Of a stretch of DNA of 64,000 bases, positions 56,243 to 64,000 are shown piece after piece. Each line of letters opens with the position of its first letter. Within the stretch, counting starts at the first letter, position 1. Below the pieces are notes generated by a model. That model was not told where the DNA came from, made no database searches, and saw only the letters and a program-made list of their open reading frames with translations. Origin of the DNA: Caldilineae bacterium (lineage in GTDB: Bacteria; Chloroflexota; Anaerolineae; Epilineales; Epilineaceae); assembly GCA_020634625.1 (NCBI GenBank), contig JACKBJ010000006.1:62001-126000 (forward strand), in the 5' to 3' direction. The position numbers and the translations under genes were made by a program.

Positions 56243-57078
56243 CCTGGCGGCTCGCCGCTCGTCAGCTCGCGGCAGAGGATGGCGCCCAGGATGAAGACCT
56301 GCGCCGCCAGGTAGAGCCCGCCGAGGCCGATCAGGGGCGAGAGGGCCGCCGCCAGCAGCGCGCGCTCGCCGGCCAGGTGGGTCAGCCGCTCGATGCCCAG
56401 CAGGCCCAGCCCGAGGGTCCCGCCGGCGGCCAGCCCGGCGCTCATCGCGGCCCGCCAACCGGGCGCGGGCGTCGGCACGAGGCGGTAGACCAGACCCAGC
56501 ACCAGCGCGATCAGGGCCAGCAGCCAGAGATCGTGCAGCAGGGGCGTGAGATCGACTCGGCCGGGCAGGTGCGGCGCGACCAGGCGATCCAGCGCGGCCA
56601 GCGCGGCACGGGTCAGGATGGCCGCCAGCAGCGCCAGGCCCATGACCAGCAGCAGGCCGATCGAGACCAGGCGCCGGCGTACCGTCTCCAGGGCGCTGCG
56701 CCAGCCGGGCGGGCGGCGCTGCAGGGGGCTGCCCCAGATCTCGGCCAGGTCCCGCTCGAGCTCGAAGAAGAGCCGCGAGCCGGTCCACAAGAGGCCGAGG
56801 AGCCCGAGCAGGGTGGCCTGCAGGGATGCCGCCGGCTGGCTCGCCTGGGCCACGGCGCCGGCGATGGCCGCCGCCCGGTCGGCGCCGAGCAGCAGGCCGA
56901 TCTCGTCGAGCACCTGCGCCTCGGCGGCGCCCGGCCCGACCACCAGCCCGGCCAGACCGATCGCCACCACCAACAGGGGCGCGAAGGACATCAGCAGGTA
57001 GAGCGCCAGCGCCGCGCTCATTCGGCGGATGTTCAGCCTGCTGGCACGGGCTTCGAGCCGCCGCGGGAGATCGCTCAT
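56239..57078 (-). CDS. YihY/BrkB family membrane protein
   Basis: 279 aa with six membrane helices. The family segment RMSAALALYLLMSFAPLLVVAIGL (Ala-rich first helix) and FFELERDLAEIWG are visible. Function in bacteria is unclear; it was formerly misnamed RNase BN. A weak TGGCGA-17-TATCAT pair (57159-57131) may be its promoter. Confidence 0.82.
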   Translation of the reverse strand: MSDLPRRLEARASRLNIRRMSAALALYLLMSFAPLLVVAIGLAGLVVGPGAAEAQVLDEIGLLLGADRAAAIAGAVAQASQPAASLQATLLGLLGLLWTGSRLFFELERDLAEIWGSPLQRRPPGWRSALETVRRRLVSIGLLLVMGLALLAAILTRAALAALDRLVAPHLPGRVDLTPLLHDLWLLALIALVLGLVYRLVPTPAPGWRAAMSAGLAAGGTLGLGLLGIERLTHLAGERALLAAALSPLIGLGGLYLAAQVFILGAILCRELTSGEPPG

Positions 57079-57182
57079 GGACTCGGGATGCTCTCAGGAT
57101 GACGGCGGTCCCGTCGCCGGACCCGGAACCATGATAGGCGGGCCGCCGAGCCGTCGCCAGCCCGAATCGAGCTGCCGGACCC

Positions 57183-57210
57183 TTGACCGGCCGGGCGAGC
57201 GCTCGATAAT
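57183..57210 (+). promoter_or_regulatory. Promoter of proline dehydrogenase
   Basis: TTGACC (57183-57188), 16 bp, GATAAT (57205-57210). Leader about 110 nt; GGGAGG precedes the GTG at 57325. Confidence 0.6.
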
Positions 57211-57324
57211 ACAGGCGGGTCGCGACGGGTCGCGACCGGTCCGAGCGCGCGGTCGTCGGGCCGCCGCCGCAACGCAAGCTCCGAGACCCTGCTCACGCCG
57301 AAACCCCCAGGGAGGCAGCCAACC

Positions 57325-58284
57325 GTGACCGTCATGCGTCAGGTCTTCATCGCGCTCTCCAAGAGCAAGCCGCTCGGGCACTTCGCGACCCACAATCGGG
57401 TGGCCTGGCTCGCGGCGCAGCGCTTCGTCGCCGGCCAGAGCCTCGACGAGGCCATCGAGGTCGTCCGCCAGCTCAACGCGGCCGGCCTGCGGGTGACCTT
57501 CGACCACCTGGGCGAGAACGTCTCCAGCCGGGCCGAGGCCGAGGCGGCCGCCGACACCTACCTGCTGGCGATCGACCGCATCCGCGCCGCCGGCGTCGAC
57601 TCCGGCATCTCGGTCAAGCTGACCGCCATCGGCCTCGACCTGGGCGACGCCGTGGCCGAGGCCATGCTGCGCCGCATCCTCGAGAAGGCCGCCGAAGCCG
57701 AGCCGGCCGTCTTCGTGCGCATCGACATGGAGGGCTCGGACTACACCGAGCGGACCTTCGGGATCTTTCACCGGCTGCACGGCGACTTCGAGAACGTGGG
57801 CATCGTGGTCCAGGCCTACCTGTACCGGACCGCCGGGGACGTCGACAAGCTGATCGCGATCGGCAGCGGGCCCCGGCTCTGCAAGGGCGCCTACCTCGAA
57901 GCCGAGTCCATCGCCTGGCCCGACAAGGCCGACGTGGATGCCAGCTACCTGCGCCTGGCCCGGCGCCTCTTCGACGACGAGGCCCGCCGGAACGGGGTCT
58001 ACCCGGCCATCGCCACGCACGATCCGGCCATCATCGACTGGGTCAAGGCGCATGTCGCCGAGCGGGGCATCGATCGCGACGCCTTCGAGTTCCAGATGCT
58101 CTACGGCGTGCGACGCGACCTGCAGCAGCAGCTGGTGGCCGAGGGCTACCGCATGCGCGTCTACGTGCCCTACGGCAGCCAGTGGTACCCCTACTACATG
58201 CGCCGGCTGGCCGAGCGGCCCGAGAACGTCCAGTTCATCCTGCGCAGCCTGCTCAGCGAGCTGAAACCGGGCGCCCGGACGTGA
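57325..58284 (+). CDS. Proline dehydrogenase, monofunctional
   Basis: 319 aa FAD enzyme that oxidises proline to pyrroline-5-carboxylate and passes electrons to quinone at the membrane. TIM-barrel motifs are TFDHLGENVSS, KLTAIGLDLG, RIDMEGSDYTERTF, RLCKGAYLE, FEFQMLYGVR and the substrate loop YVPYGSQWYPYYMRRLAERP with two Arg. The length matches the Thermus/Bacillus single-domain type. The P5C dehydrogenase is not nearby. Confidence 0.92.
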   Translation: MTVMRQVFIALSKSKPLGHFATHNRVAWLAAQRFVAGQSLDEAIEVVRQLNAAGLRVTFDHLGENVSSRAEAEAAADTYLLAIDRIRAAGVDSGISVKLTAIGLDLGDAVAEAMLRRILEKAAEAEPAVFVRIDMEGSDYTERTFGIFHRLHGDFENVGIVVQAYLYRTAGDVDKLIAIGSGPRLCKGAYLEAESIAWPDKADVDASYLRLARRLFDDEARRNGVYPAIATHDPAIIDWVKAHVAERGIDRDAFEFQMLYGVRRDLQQQLVAEGYRMRVYVPYGSQWYPYYMRRLAERPENVQFILRSLLSELKPGART

Positions 58285-59915
58285 GCCAGCGGCTGGACCG
58301 CCGGCGCGGGAGCCGCGCCTGGCGGCGTTGCGCGGTCCCGCCAGGTCGGCGGCTAGCCCTGTGCAGGGGAGGGCCGCGGTCCGCCCTGTGGATCACGCTG
58401 GTGGCGGTCTGGCTGGTCGGCTGCGGCGGCCCGGAGGCGACGGCGCCCCCGAGCGCCACCCGCGGCCCGGTGGCCAGCGCCACCTCGAGCGCGACGGCCA
58501 GCGCCAGGGCCCGCCCGACCGCGACGGCCTCGCCGCGCCCGAGCCCCAGCGCGACGCCGACGGCTTCGGCCACGCCCGAGCCGCCCTATGCGGCGCTGGC
58601 CTGGCGAGGCGGCGGTCGGCGTGTCTGGGGCCTGCAGCTGGGCCTCGAGTACGACGCCCAGCGCCAGGCCGAGGCCAAGGCGCGCGCGCTGCCGCTGGCC
58701 CGGGAGGCCGGCCTGTCCTCCATCCGCACCACGCTGCGCTGGGACGCCATCGAGCCGCAGAACGTCGGACCCGGCGCCTACGACTGGGCCGCCACCGATC
58801 GCAAGCTGGCCGACTACAGCGCCGCCGGCTTCGACCTGCTGGTCTCGATCGTGGCCTATCCGGCCTGGGCCACCGAGTATCAGTGCGGCGGCGGCTTGTT
58901 GCCGGGCATGGAGCCCGAGTGGCGTGAGCTGGTTCGAACGGTCGTCGCGCGCTACAGCCAGCCGCCCTACCGGGTGGTCGCCTGGGAGATCGGCAACGAG
59001 GTCGACGGCGAGTCGCTGGTGCGCGAGGACGACCGCTCGCGGCCGGCCGACTGGGGCGGCGGCCAACCCACCACGCCCTATGGCGGCTGCTGGGGCGGAC
59101 GCGCCGAGGCCTACGCCGAGTTCCTGCGCATCGCCGACGAGGCGGCCAAGTCGGTCCATCCGGGCATCCCGGTGACCCTGGGCGGGCTGGCCTACGCCGA
59201 CGTCAACGGCTGGTTCGACATGGCCTTCCTGGACGCGCTGCTGGCGGCCGGCGGCGGCGAGCACTTCGACTTCCTGGGTTACCACTGGTTCCCCAACGTG
59301 CGCGATGCCTTCCCGGAGCTGCCGGACGGTCCGGAGAAGCTGCGCCGGCTGATGGCGATCCTGGCGCGGCATGGCCAGTCCAAGCCGATCTGGCTGACCG
59401 AGACCTACCGCTTCAGCGTGGCCGGCCAGCCGGCCACGCGGCTCCGGCAACGCGACTACCTGACCCGCGAGCTGGTCGAAGTCCTGGCTGCCGGCCCGGT
59501 GGAGCGGGTCTACTGGTACAGCTTCGTCGACTTCCCGGCCGGCTACTCCGACAACGAGCGCGGCATCCTCGACGCCGCGTTCGCGCCCAAGCCGGCCTTC
59601 CCGGTGCTGGCCTATACGCTCGACTACACGCAGGGCGCCGCCGAGGACCTGTCCCGGGACGCGATCCGGGCCTACCGCTTTCGCAGGCTCGGCGCCCCGG
59701 GCCAGACGCTCATCGCCTGGACGCTGGACGGCGCGCCGGCGATCCTCGAGCTGCCGGCGGAAGGGGCGGAACCGGCGCACCTGACCTGGTTCCCGGACGA
59801 CCTGCTGTCCAGCGGCGCCTGCTGCGCCGAAGCCGAGCTGCCGCCCGAGGGCGGCGTCTACCACCTCGAGCTGGGCGCCGATGCGCGCTACGTGGCCATC
59901 GGGCGGGCGCGCTGA
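58281..59915 (+). CDS. Lipoprotein glycoside-hydrolase-like TIM-barrel protein
   Basis: 544 aa from GTG 58281, overlapping the proline dehydrogenase stop. A long basic leader, then ALWITLVAVWLVGCGG with lipobox LVGC, a Thr/Pro/Ser linker (about 50-95), and a (beta/alpha)8 domain resembling GH39/GH5 clans. WEIGNEVDG gives the acid/base Glu and WLTETYRF the nucleophile Glu; GYHWFPN lies between. A C-terminal beta domain follows. Substrate unknown; surface-anchored glycan degradation is inferred. Confidence 0.75.
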   Translation: MSQRLDRRRGSRAWRRCAVPPGRRLALCRGGPRSALWITLVAVWLVGCGGPEATAPPSATRGPVASATSSATASARARPTATASPRPSPSATPTASATPEPPYAALAWRGGGRRVWGLQLGLEYDAQRQAEAKARALPLAREAGLSSIRTTLRWDAIEPQNVGPGAYDWAATDRKLADYSAAGFDLLVSIVAYPAWATEYQCGGGLLPGMEPEWRELVRTVVARYSQPPYRVVAWEIGNEVDGESLVREDDRSRPADWGGGQPTTPYGGCWGGRAEAYAEFLRIADEAAKSVHPGIPVTLGGLAYADVNGWFDMAFLDALLAAGGGEHFDFLGYHWFPNVRDAFPELPDGPEKLRRLMAILARHGQSKPIWLTETYRFSVAGQPATRLRQRDYLTRELVEVLAAGPVERVYWYSFVDFPAGYSDNERGILDAAFAPKPAFPVLAYTLDYTQGAAEDLSRDAIRAYRFRRLGAPGQTLIAWTLDGAPAILELPAEGAEPAHLTWFPDDLLSSGACCAEAELPPEGGVYHLELGADARYVAIGRAR

Positions 59916-59967
59916 GCCGTCCCGATGGCACGGCGCAGCGTCCGCCCGCATGGCGACGGTCGCTCGA

Positions 59968-59996
59968 TTGAACTCCCGGCTGGAGGGTGATAGAAT
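59968..59996 (+). promoter_or_regulatory. Promoter of nuoN
   Basis: TTGAAC (59968-59973), 17 bp, TAGAAT (59991-59996); leader about 28 nt. It shows nuoN is transcribed independently of the main nuo run. Confidence 0.7.
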
Positions 59997-60029
59997 CGCG
60001 CCGTTCAGCCACCGACCGCCGGAGATCCC

Positions 60030-61649
60030 ATGCTCGCCCAAGACCTCAACGCGTTGCTCCCGATGCTCGTCCTGGCCGGCACGGCGCTCGTCGTGCTGGG
60101 GGTCGACTGGTTCCTGCCCGAGGGCGAGTCGCGCATCCTCGGTGGGCTGTCGATGCTGGGCCTGGCCCTCGCGGGCGGCCTGGTCTGGCGGGGCTGGGGG
60201 GCGGTCGGATCCGGCGTCGGCGCCTTCGGCCGCGGTGTGAGCGTGCCCGGGGGACCGCCGGCGGTGTTCCTGGTGCAGGTCGACAAGCTGGGCCTCTTCG
60301 TCGCCGGCATCCTCGTGCTGGCCGCGCTCCTGGTGCTGCTCCTCGGCGTCGACTACCTGCGCCGCTGGCCGGGCCTGGCACGGGTCGAGTACTTCGTGCT
60401 GCTGCTGGTCGCCACCGCCGCCATGATGCTGCTGGCGGTCGCCAACGACCTGGTGCTGGTCTTCCTGGCCATCGAGACCTTCTCGATCGCCCTCTACGTG
60501 CTCTCGGGCTTCCTGCGCGGCCATCGCTTCAGCCAGGAGGCCGCCTTCAAGTACTTCGTGCTGGGCGCCTTCTCGGCCGGCTTCCTGCTCTACGGCATCG
60601 CGCTGGTCTACGCCGCCACCGGCACCACCAACCTGACGCTGATCGCCTGGGTGCTCGAGGGCGAGATCCACGCCCTGCCGCCCCTGCTCTTCGTGGGCTT
60701 CGGCTTGATGCTGGTCGGCCTGGGCTTCAAGGTCGCGATGGCCCCCTTCCACCAGTGGACGCCCGACGTCTACGAGGGCGCGCCGACCACCGTGACGGCC
60801 TTCATGGCCGCCGGCACCAAGGCCGCCGCCTTCGCGGCGCTCATCCGGATCCTGTGGTCCGGCTTCGGCCCGGTGGCTCCGGCCTGGGCGCCGCTGCTGG
60901 CCAGCCTGGCGCTGCTGACGATGGTCGTGGGCAACCTGGCGGCCCTGGTCCAGGTCGATCTCAAGCGCATGCTGGCCTTCAGCGCCGTCGCCCACGCCGG
61001 CTACCTGCTGGTGGCGGTGGTCGCCGGCGGCCCGGCGGGCGACGGCGCGGCCCTGTTCTACCTGCTGGCCTATGCCTTGATGAACCTGGGCGCCTTCGGC
61101 GTTCTGATGGCCATCGGGCCGGTCGGCCCGGAAGGTCGCGATGCCACCAATCTGGCCGATCTGAAGGGCCTGGCGCGCCGCCACCCCGGCCTGGCGCTGG
61201 CGCTGGCGATCTTCCTGCTCTCGCTGACCGGCCTGCCACCCATGATCGGCTTCCTGGGCAAGTGGTACATCTTCCAGGCCGCCGTCGGCAGCGGCTACAC
61301 CTGGCTGGCGGTGGCGGTGATGGTCAACAGCGTCGTCTCGGCCTTCTACTACCTGCGCCCGATCGTCCTGATGACCATGGCCGAGGCCGAGCCGGACCTG
61401 CCGGCGATCACGGTGCCCACCGCCAGCGCCATGGCCATCGCCGTCAGCGCGCTCCTGGTCGTCACGGCGCTGATCCTGGGCCAGCCGCTGGTCTCGGCCG
61501 CGCAGGCCTCGGCCCTGGCCGGCCCGCGTCTGCTGAGCGCGGACGAGGCCGCGCCGGCCGGCACGCTGTTCATGGGCGTGCCCGACGCGATGAACGTCCG
61601 GGTGCAGGCCAAGGCCACCCGCGCCGCGGCCGCCACGCCGACGCCCTAG
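60030..61649 (+). CDS. nuoN: Complex I antiporter-like subunit NuoN
   Basis: 539 aa, about 14 membrane helices. AIETFSIALYVLSGFLRGHRFSQEAAFKYFVLGAFSAG, PFHQWTPDVYEGAPTTVTAFMA, VDLKRMLAFSAVAHAGYL and GLPPMIGFLGKWYIF identify NuoN. Separated from nuoM by about 9.9 kb of unrelated genes. Confidence 0.93.
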   Translation: MLAQDLNALLPMLVLAGTALVVLGVDWFLPEGESRILGGLSMLGLALAGGLVWRGWGAVGSGVGAFGRGVSVPGGPPAVFLVQVDKLGLFVAGILVLAALLVLLLGVDYLRRWPGLARVEYFVLLLVATAAMMLLAVANDLVLVFLAIETFSIALYVLSGFLRGHRFSQEAAFKYFVLGAFSAGFLLYGIALVYAATGTTNLTLIAWVLEGEIHALPPLLFVGFGLMLVGLGFKVAMAPFHQWTPDVYEGAPTTVTAFMAAGTKAAAFAALIRILWSGFGPVAPAWAPLLASLALLTMVVGNLAALVQVDLKRMLAFSAVAHAGYLLVAVVAGGPAGDGAALFYLLAYALMNLGAFGVLMAIGPVGPEGRDATNLADLKGLARRHPGLALALAIFLLSLTGLPPMIGFLGKWYIFQAAVGSGYTWLAVAVMVNSVVSAFYYLRPIVLMTMAEAEPDLPAITVPTASAMAIAVSALLVVTALILGQPLVSAAQASALAGPRLLSADEAAPAGTLFMGVPDAMNVRVQAKATRAAAATPTP

Positions 61650-61729
61650 ACTCCGCCGGCGGCCGCGAGCCGGCCCCGGCCGGCCGCGTCGATCGCCCGC
61701 ACGGATCCACCGCCCCTGGGGAGAGGACC

Positions 61730-63868
61730 ATGAGTGACGCGCTCGACCGCTGCCGCATCCTGGATGGCGCCGGCAACCTGATCGGCCCGGTTCGGCCGAC
61801 CTTCTGCAACGTCCCGCCCTGGGCCGAGGCGATGCTGTACGTCTTCAGCGTGCTGGCCATCGGCATCTTCGCCTATGGCATCTGGCGTCACTGGCGGGTC
61901 TGGCTGGCCGGCCAGGGCGCCGTCCCCGAGCGCAACACCGGCCATTCGTCCGCTCGGCTGCGCAACCTGCTGCGCTACGGCCTGGCCCAGCGCAAGACGG
62001 TCGAGCGGCGCTACCCGGGCGTCTTCCACAACGGCATCTTCTACGGGTTCGGGCTGCTCTTCATCGGCACCGTGCTGGCCACCGTCGACTGGGACATCAC
62101 GCGGCTGACCGCCACGCGGCTCCTGGGGGCCGAGGGCATGCTGGCCGGCCGGATCCTGACCGGCGGCTTCTACCTCGGCTACGAAGCGCTGCTCGACCTG
62201 GCCGGCCTGCTCGTCACCATCGGCCTCCTGGTGGCCATCTGGCGCCGCTACATCCAGGAGCCGCACCACGTCAAGGGCGCCTGGGACTTCGTGCTCTGGA
62301 GCCTGCTGTTCATCAACGTCAGCGGCTTCCTGGTCGAGGGGCTGCGGCTCTACATCACCACGGTCTCGAGCGAGCAGCAGGTGCTGCCGCTGGCCTGGCG
62401 GCAGTGGTCCTGGGTCGGCAACGGGATGGCCGAGCTGATCATGCGCCAGGCCGGTTTCACGCTGCGCCCGGCGGCGGAGCAGGCCCACCTCTGGCTCTGG
62501 CTGGCCCATTCGGTGGGCTCGCTGCTCTTCATCGCCGCGATCCCCTACACCAACGCCGTGCACATGTTCACCATCTCCGCCAACGCCTGGTTCAAGAGCG
62601 GCGAGGCGATCATCCCCGGCGCCGCCCTGCAGGCGATCGACCTTGAGAACGCCGAGGTCTGGGGTGTCGGCAGCACCGCCCACCTGAGCTGGAAGCAGCG
62701 CCTCTCGGCCGACAGCTGCGTGCGCTGCGGTCGCTGCGAGACGGTCTGCCCGGCCTACATGAGCGGCACGCCGTTGAACCCGAAGCAGATCATCGTCACC
62801 CTCTCGGAGCAGCTGCGGCTGGAGGCCGACGCCGGGCCCTTCGCCGTCGACGGCACGAGCGGCCAGATCATCGTCGGCGACGGCCTGCTGGTGGGCGGCG
62901 ACGCGCTCTTCGCCTGCACCACCTGTGCCGCCTGCGTGCAGGTCTGCCCGGCCTTCATCGAGATCGTCGACGACATCGTCGACATGCGCCGCTACCTGAC
63001 CCTGAACGAGGGCGCCCTGCCCGGCACCTCGTCGACCTCGCTGAAGAACATGGGCTCGGCCGGCAACCCCTGGGGCTATGCCCAGGAGGATCGCCTGAAC
63101 TGGGCCGATGGCCTGGACCTGCCGGTGGCCGAGCCCGGCAAGCACTACGAGGTGCTGTACTGGGTCGGCTGCTCGGCCAGCTACGATGCCCGCAACCAGA
63201 AGATCGCCCGATCGATGGTCAAGCTGATGCAGGCGGCCGGAGTGGACTTCGCCGTCATGCGCGAGGAGAGCTGCACCTGCGAGAGCGCGCGCCGGCTGGG
63301 CGAGGAATACCTGTACCAGACGGCGACCGAGCTCAACATCGCCAGCATGCAGCAGTACGACTTCGACCGGGTCGTCTGCCACTGCCCGCACTGCTTCAAC
63401 ACCATCGCCAACGAGTATCCGCAGTTCGGCGGCGACTTCGAGGCCATCCACCACTCGCAGCTGATCGCCGAGCTGGTGGCGGCCGGCCGCCTGAGCGCCG
63501 AGGGCGAGGGCCAGCGCGTCGTCTTCCACGACAGCTGCTACCTGGGCCGCTACAACGGCGAGTACGAGGCGCCGCGCGAGGTCCTCAAGGCGGCCGGCGT
63601 CGACCTCGTCGACCCGGTTCGCAGCCGCGAGAGCGGGCTCTGCTGCGGTGGCGGCGGCGGCAAGATGTGGTTCGAGGGCGCCTCCGAGCGCGACGTCAAC
63701 CTGATCCGCATGGAGGAGCTGCTCGAGAGCAAGCCCGACACCGTCGGCGTGGCCTGCCCCTTCTGCCTGACGATGATGGACGATGCCGCCAAGAGCCTGG
63801 GCGCCGAAGGGGTCAAGGTGCTGGACATCAGCGAGGTCATGGCCGCCGGGCTGGATCGGTCGATGTAG
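61730..63868 (+). CDS. Membrane-bound HdrD-like Fe-S oxidoreductase (NarI-like + ferredoxin + CCG domains)
   Basis: 712 aa; ATG 61730 with GGGGAGAGGA upstream. The N-terminal 290 residues have five or six membrane helices (NarI/DUF224-associated type). Two [4Fe-4S] motifs follow: CVRCGRCETVCP and CTTCAACVQVCP. Two CCG-type domains end it. The second is complete (HDSCYLGRYN, GLCCGGGGGKMW, CPFC); in the first the usual CTGD/CCG position reads CTCESARRLG. Related proteins pass electrons from ETF or other donors to quinone. Position 80 bp after nuoN suggests co-transcription and a shared quinone pool. Confidence 0.85.
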   Translation: MSDALDRCRILDGAGNLIGPVRPTFCNVPPWAEAMLYVFSVLAIGIFAYGIWRHWRVWLAGQGAVPERNTGHSSARLRNLLRYGLAQRKTVERRYPGVFHNGIFYGFGLLFIGTVLATVDWDITRLTATRLLGAEGMLAGRILTGGFYLGYEALLDLAGLLVTIGLLVAIWRRYIQEPHHVKGAWDFVLWSLLFINVSGFLVEGLRLYITTVSSEQQVLPLAWRQWSWVGNGMAELIMRQAGFTLRPAAEQAHLWLWLAHSVGSLLFIAAIPYTNAVHMFTISANAWFKSGEAIIPGAALQAIDLENAEVWGVGSTAHLSWKQRLSADSCVRCGRCETVCPAYMSGTPLNPKQIIVTLSEQLRLEADAGPFAVDGTSGQIIVGDGLLVGGDALFACTTCAACVQVCPAFIEIVDDIVDMRRYLTLNEGALPGTSSTSLKNMGSAGNPWGYAQEDRLNWADGLDLPVAEPGKHYEVLYWVGCSASYDARNQKIARSMVKLMQAAGVDFAVMREESCTCESARRLGEEYLYQTATELNIASMQQYDFDRVVCHCPHCFNTIANEYPQFGGDFEAIHHSQLIAELVAAGRLSAEGEGQRVVFHDSCYLGRYNGEYEAPREVLKAAGVDLVDPVRSRESGLCCGGGGGKMWFEGASERDVNLIRMEELLESKPDTVGVACPFCLTMMDDAAKSLGAEGVKVLDISEVMAAGLDRSM

Positions 63869-64000
63869 CCGGCGTGCAGAGTCCGGCGTCGATGCCGCCG
63901 ATCAGTTTCTGGCGTGGCCGTATCCAGCGCTTCGAATACACGTTAAGTCCCTCTGGAGTCGGTCTGCGCCGGCCCACCGCGCCCTAGGCCAGTATGGCTT
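63869..64000. other. Gene-free window end
   Basis: No start with a ribosome site, promoter or hairpin recognised in these 132 bases. Confidence 0.6.

Noticed and set aside
63667..63987. Plus-strand frame running past the Fe-S oxidoreductase stop
   Set aside because: Most of it is a shadow of the oxidoreductase gene; the rest has no ribosome site or motif.

Overview
The window reads as one contiguous piece of a very GC-rich (roughly 70%) bacterial chromosome, most likely a monoderm Chloroflexota. The assignment is inference from gene content. It rests on a Tad pilus locus without secretin or pilotin genes, a mevalonate branch with isopentenyl phosphate kinase (known from Roseiflexus), large STAND/AAA regulators, and a C25 protease whose Thr/Pro-rich tail ends in an IYLP-type motif that I associate from memory with secreted Chloroflexota proteins. 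Against this GC content the sigma70-like -10 boxes and the few T-tracts stand out, so several promoters and terminators can be read directly.

Layout. (1) 1-3857: 5'-truncated secreted C25 (gingipain-like) peptidase. (2) 3942-13480, minus strand: four STAND/AAA ATPase genes forming two paralogous pairs. Each pair has an AAA protein fused to repeat domains (HEAT or TPR) followed by an AAA protein with an OmpR-type winged helix. (3) 13977-22316, plus strand: a Tad/Flp pilus locus (tadZ, cpaB, tadA, tadB, tadC, two Flp pilins, prepilin peptidase, three TadE-like pseudopilins). Helically phased 11-bp GTCA repeats, of the kind OmpR/PhoB winged helices bind, lie upstream of the second STAND pair and upstream of tadZ, with related hexamers before the first pilin gene. 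This suggests that the STAND pairs and the pilus form one regulatory circuit. (4) 22565-24772: PhzF-family protein and imidazolonepropionase. (5) 24803-27902: a 39-aa membrane peptide, a polytopic membrane protein, a small unknown protein, a Nudix hydrolase and a flavin-reductase-like protein. (6) 27914-31059: a mevalonate-pathway cluster (decarboxylase, isopentenyl phosphate kinase, mevalonate kinase), followed by a cysteine desulfurase.

(7) 32685-50136: complex I. A first set, nuoB-nuoCD-nuoI, precedes a complete nuoABCDEFGHIJKLM run, so the B, C, D and I subunits are each encoded twice. nuoN lies about 10 kb further on (60030). (8) Between nuoM and nuoN are a repeat-rich spacer, an FMN-binding PPOX-like protein, an AfsR-like STAND regulator, a secreted beta-helix protein, an NAD-dependent epimerase, a YihY membrane protein, proline dehydrogenase and a lipoprotein glycoside hydrolase. 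(9) nuoN is followed by a membrane HdrD-like Fe-S oxidoreductase that ends just before the window edge. Together with proline dehydrogenase it points to a respiratory quinone pool fed from several donors.

No rRNA, tRNA, CRISPR array, transposase or phage gene was recognised. The best candidate for a previously undescribed system is the duplicated STAND-sensor/STAND-winged-helix pair and its 11-bp operator arrays next to the Tad pilus.
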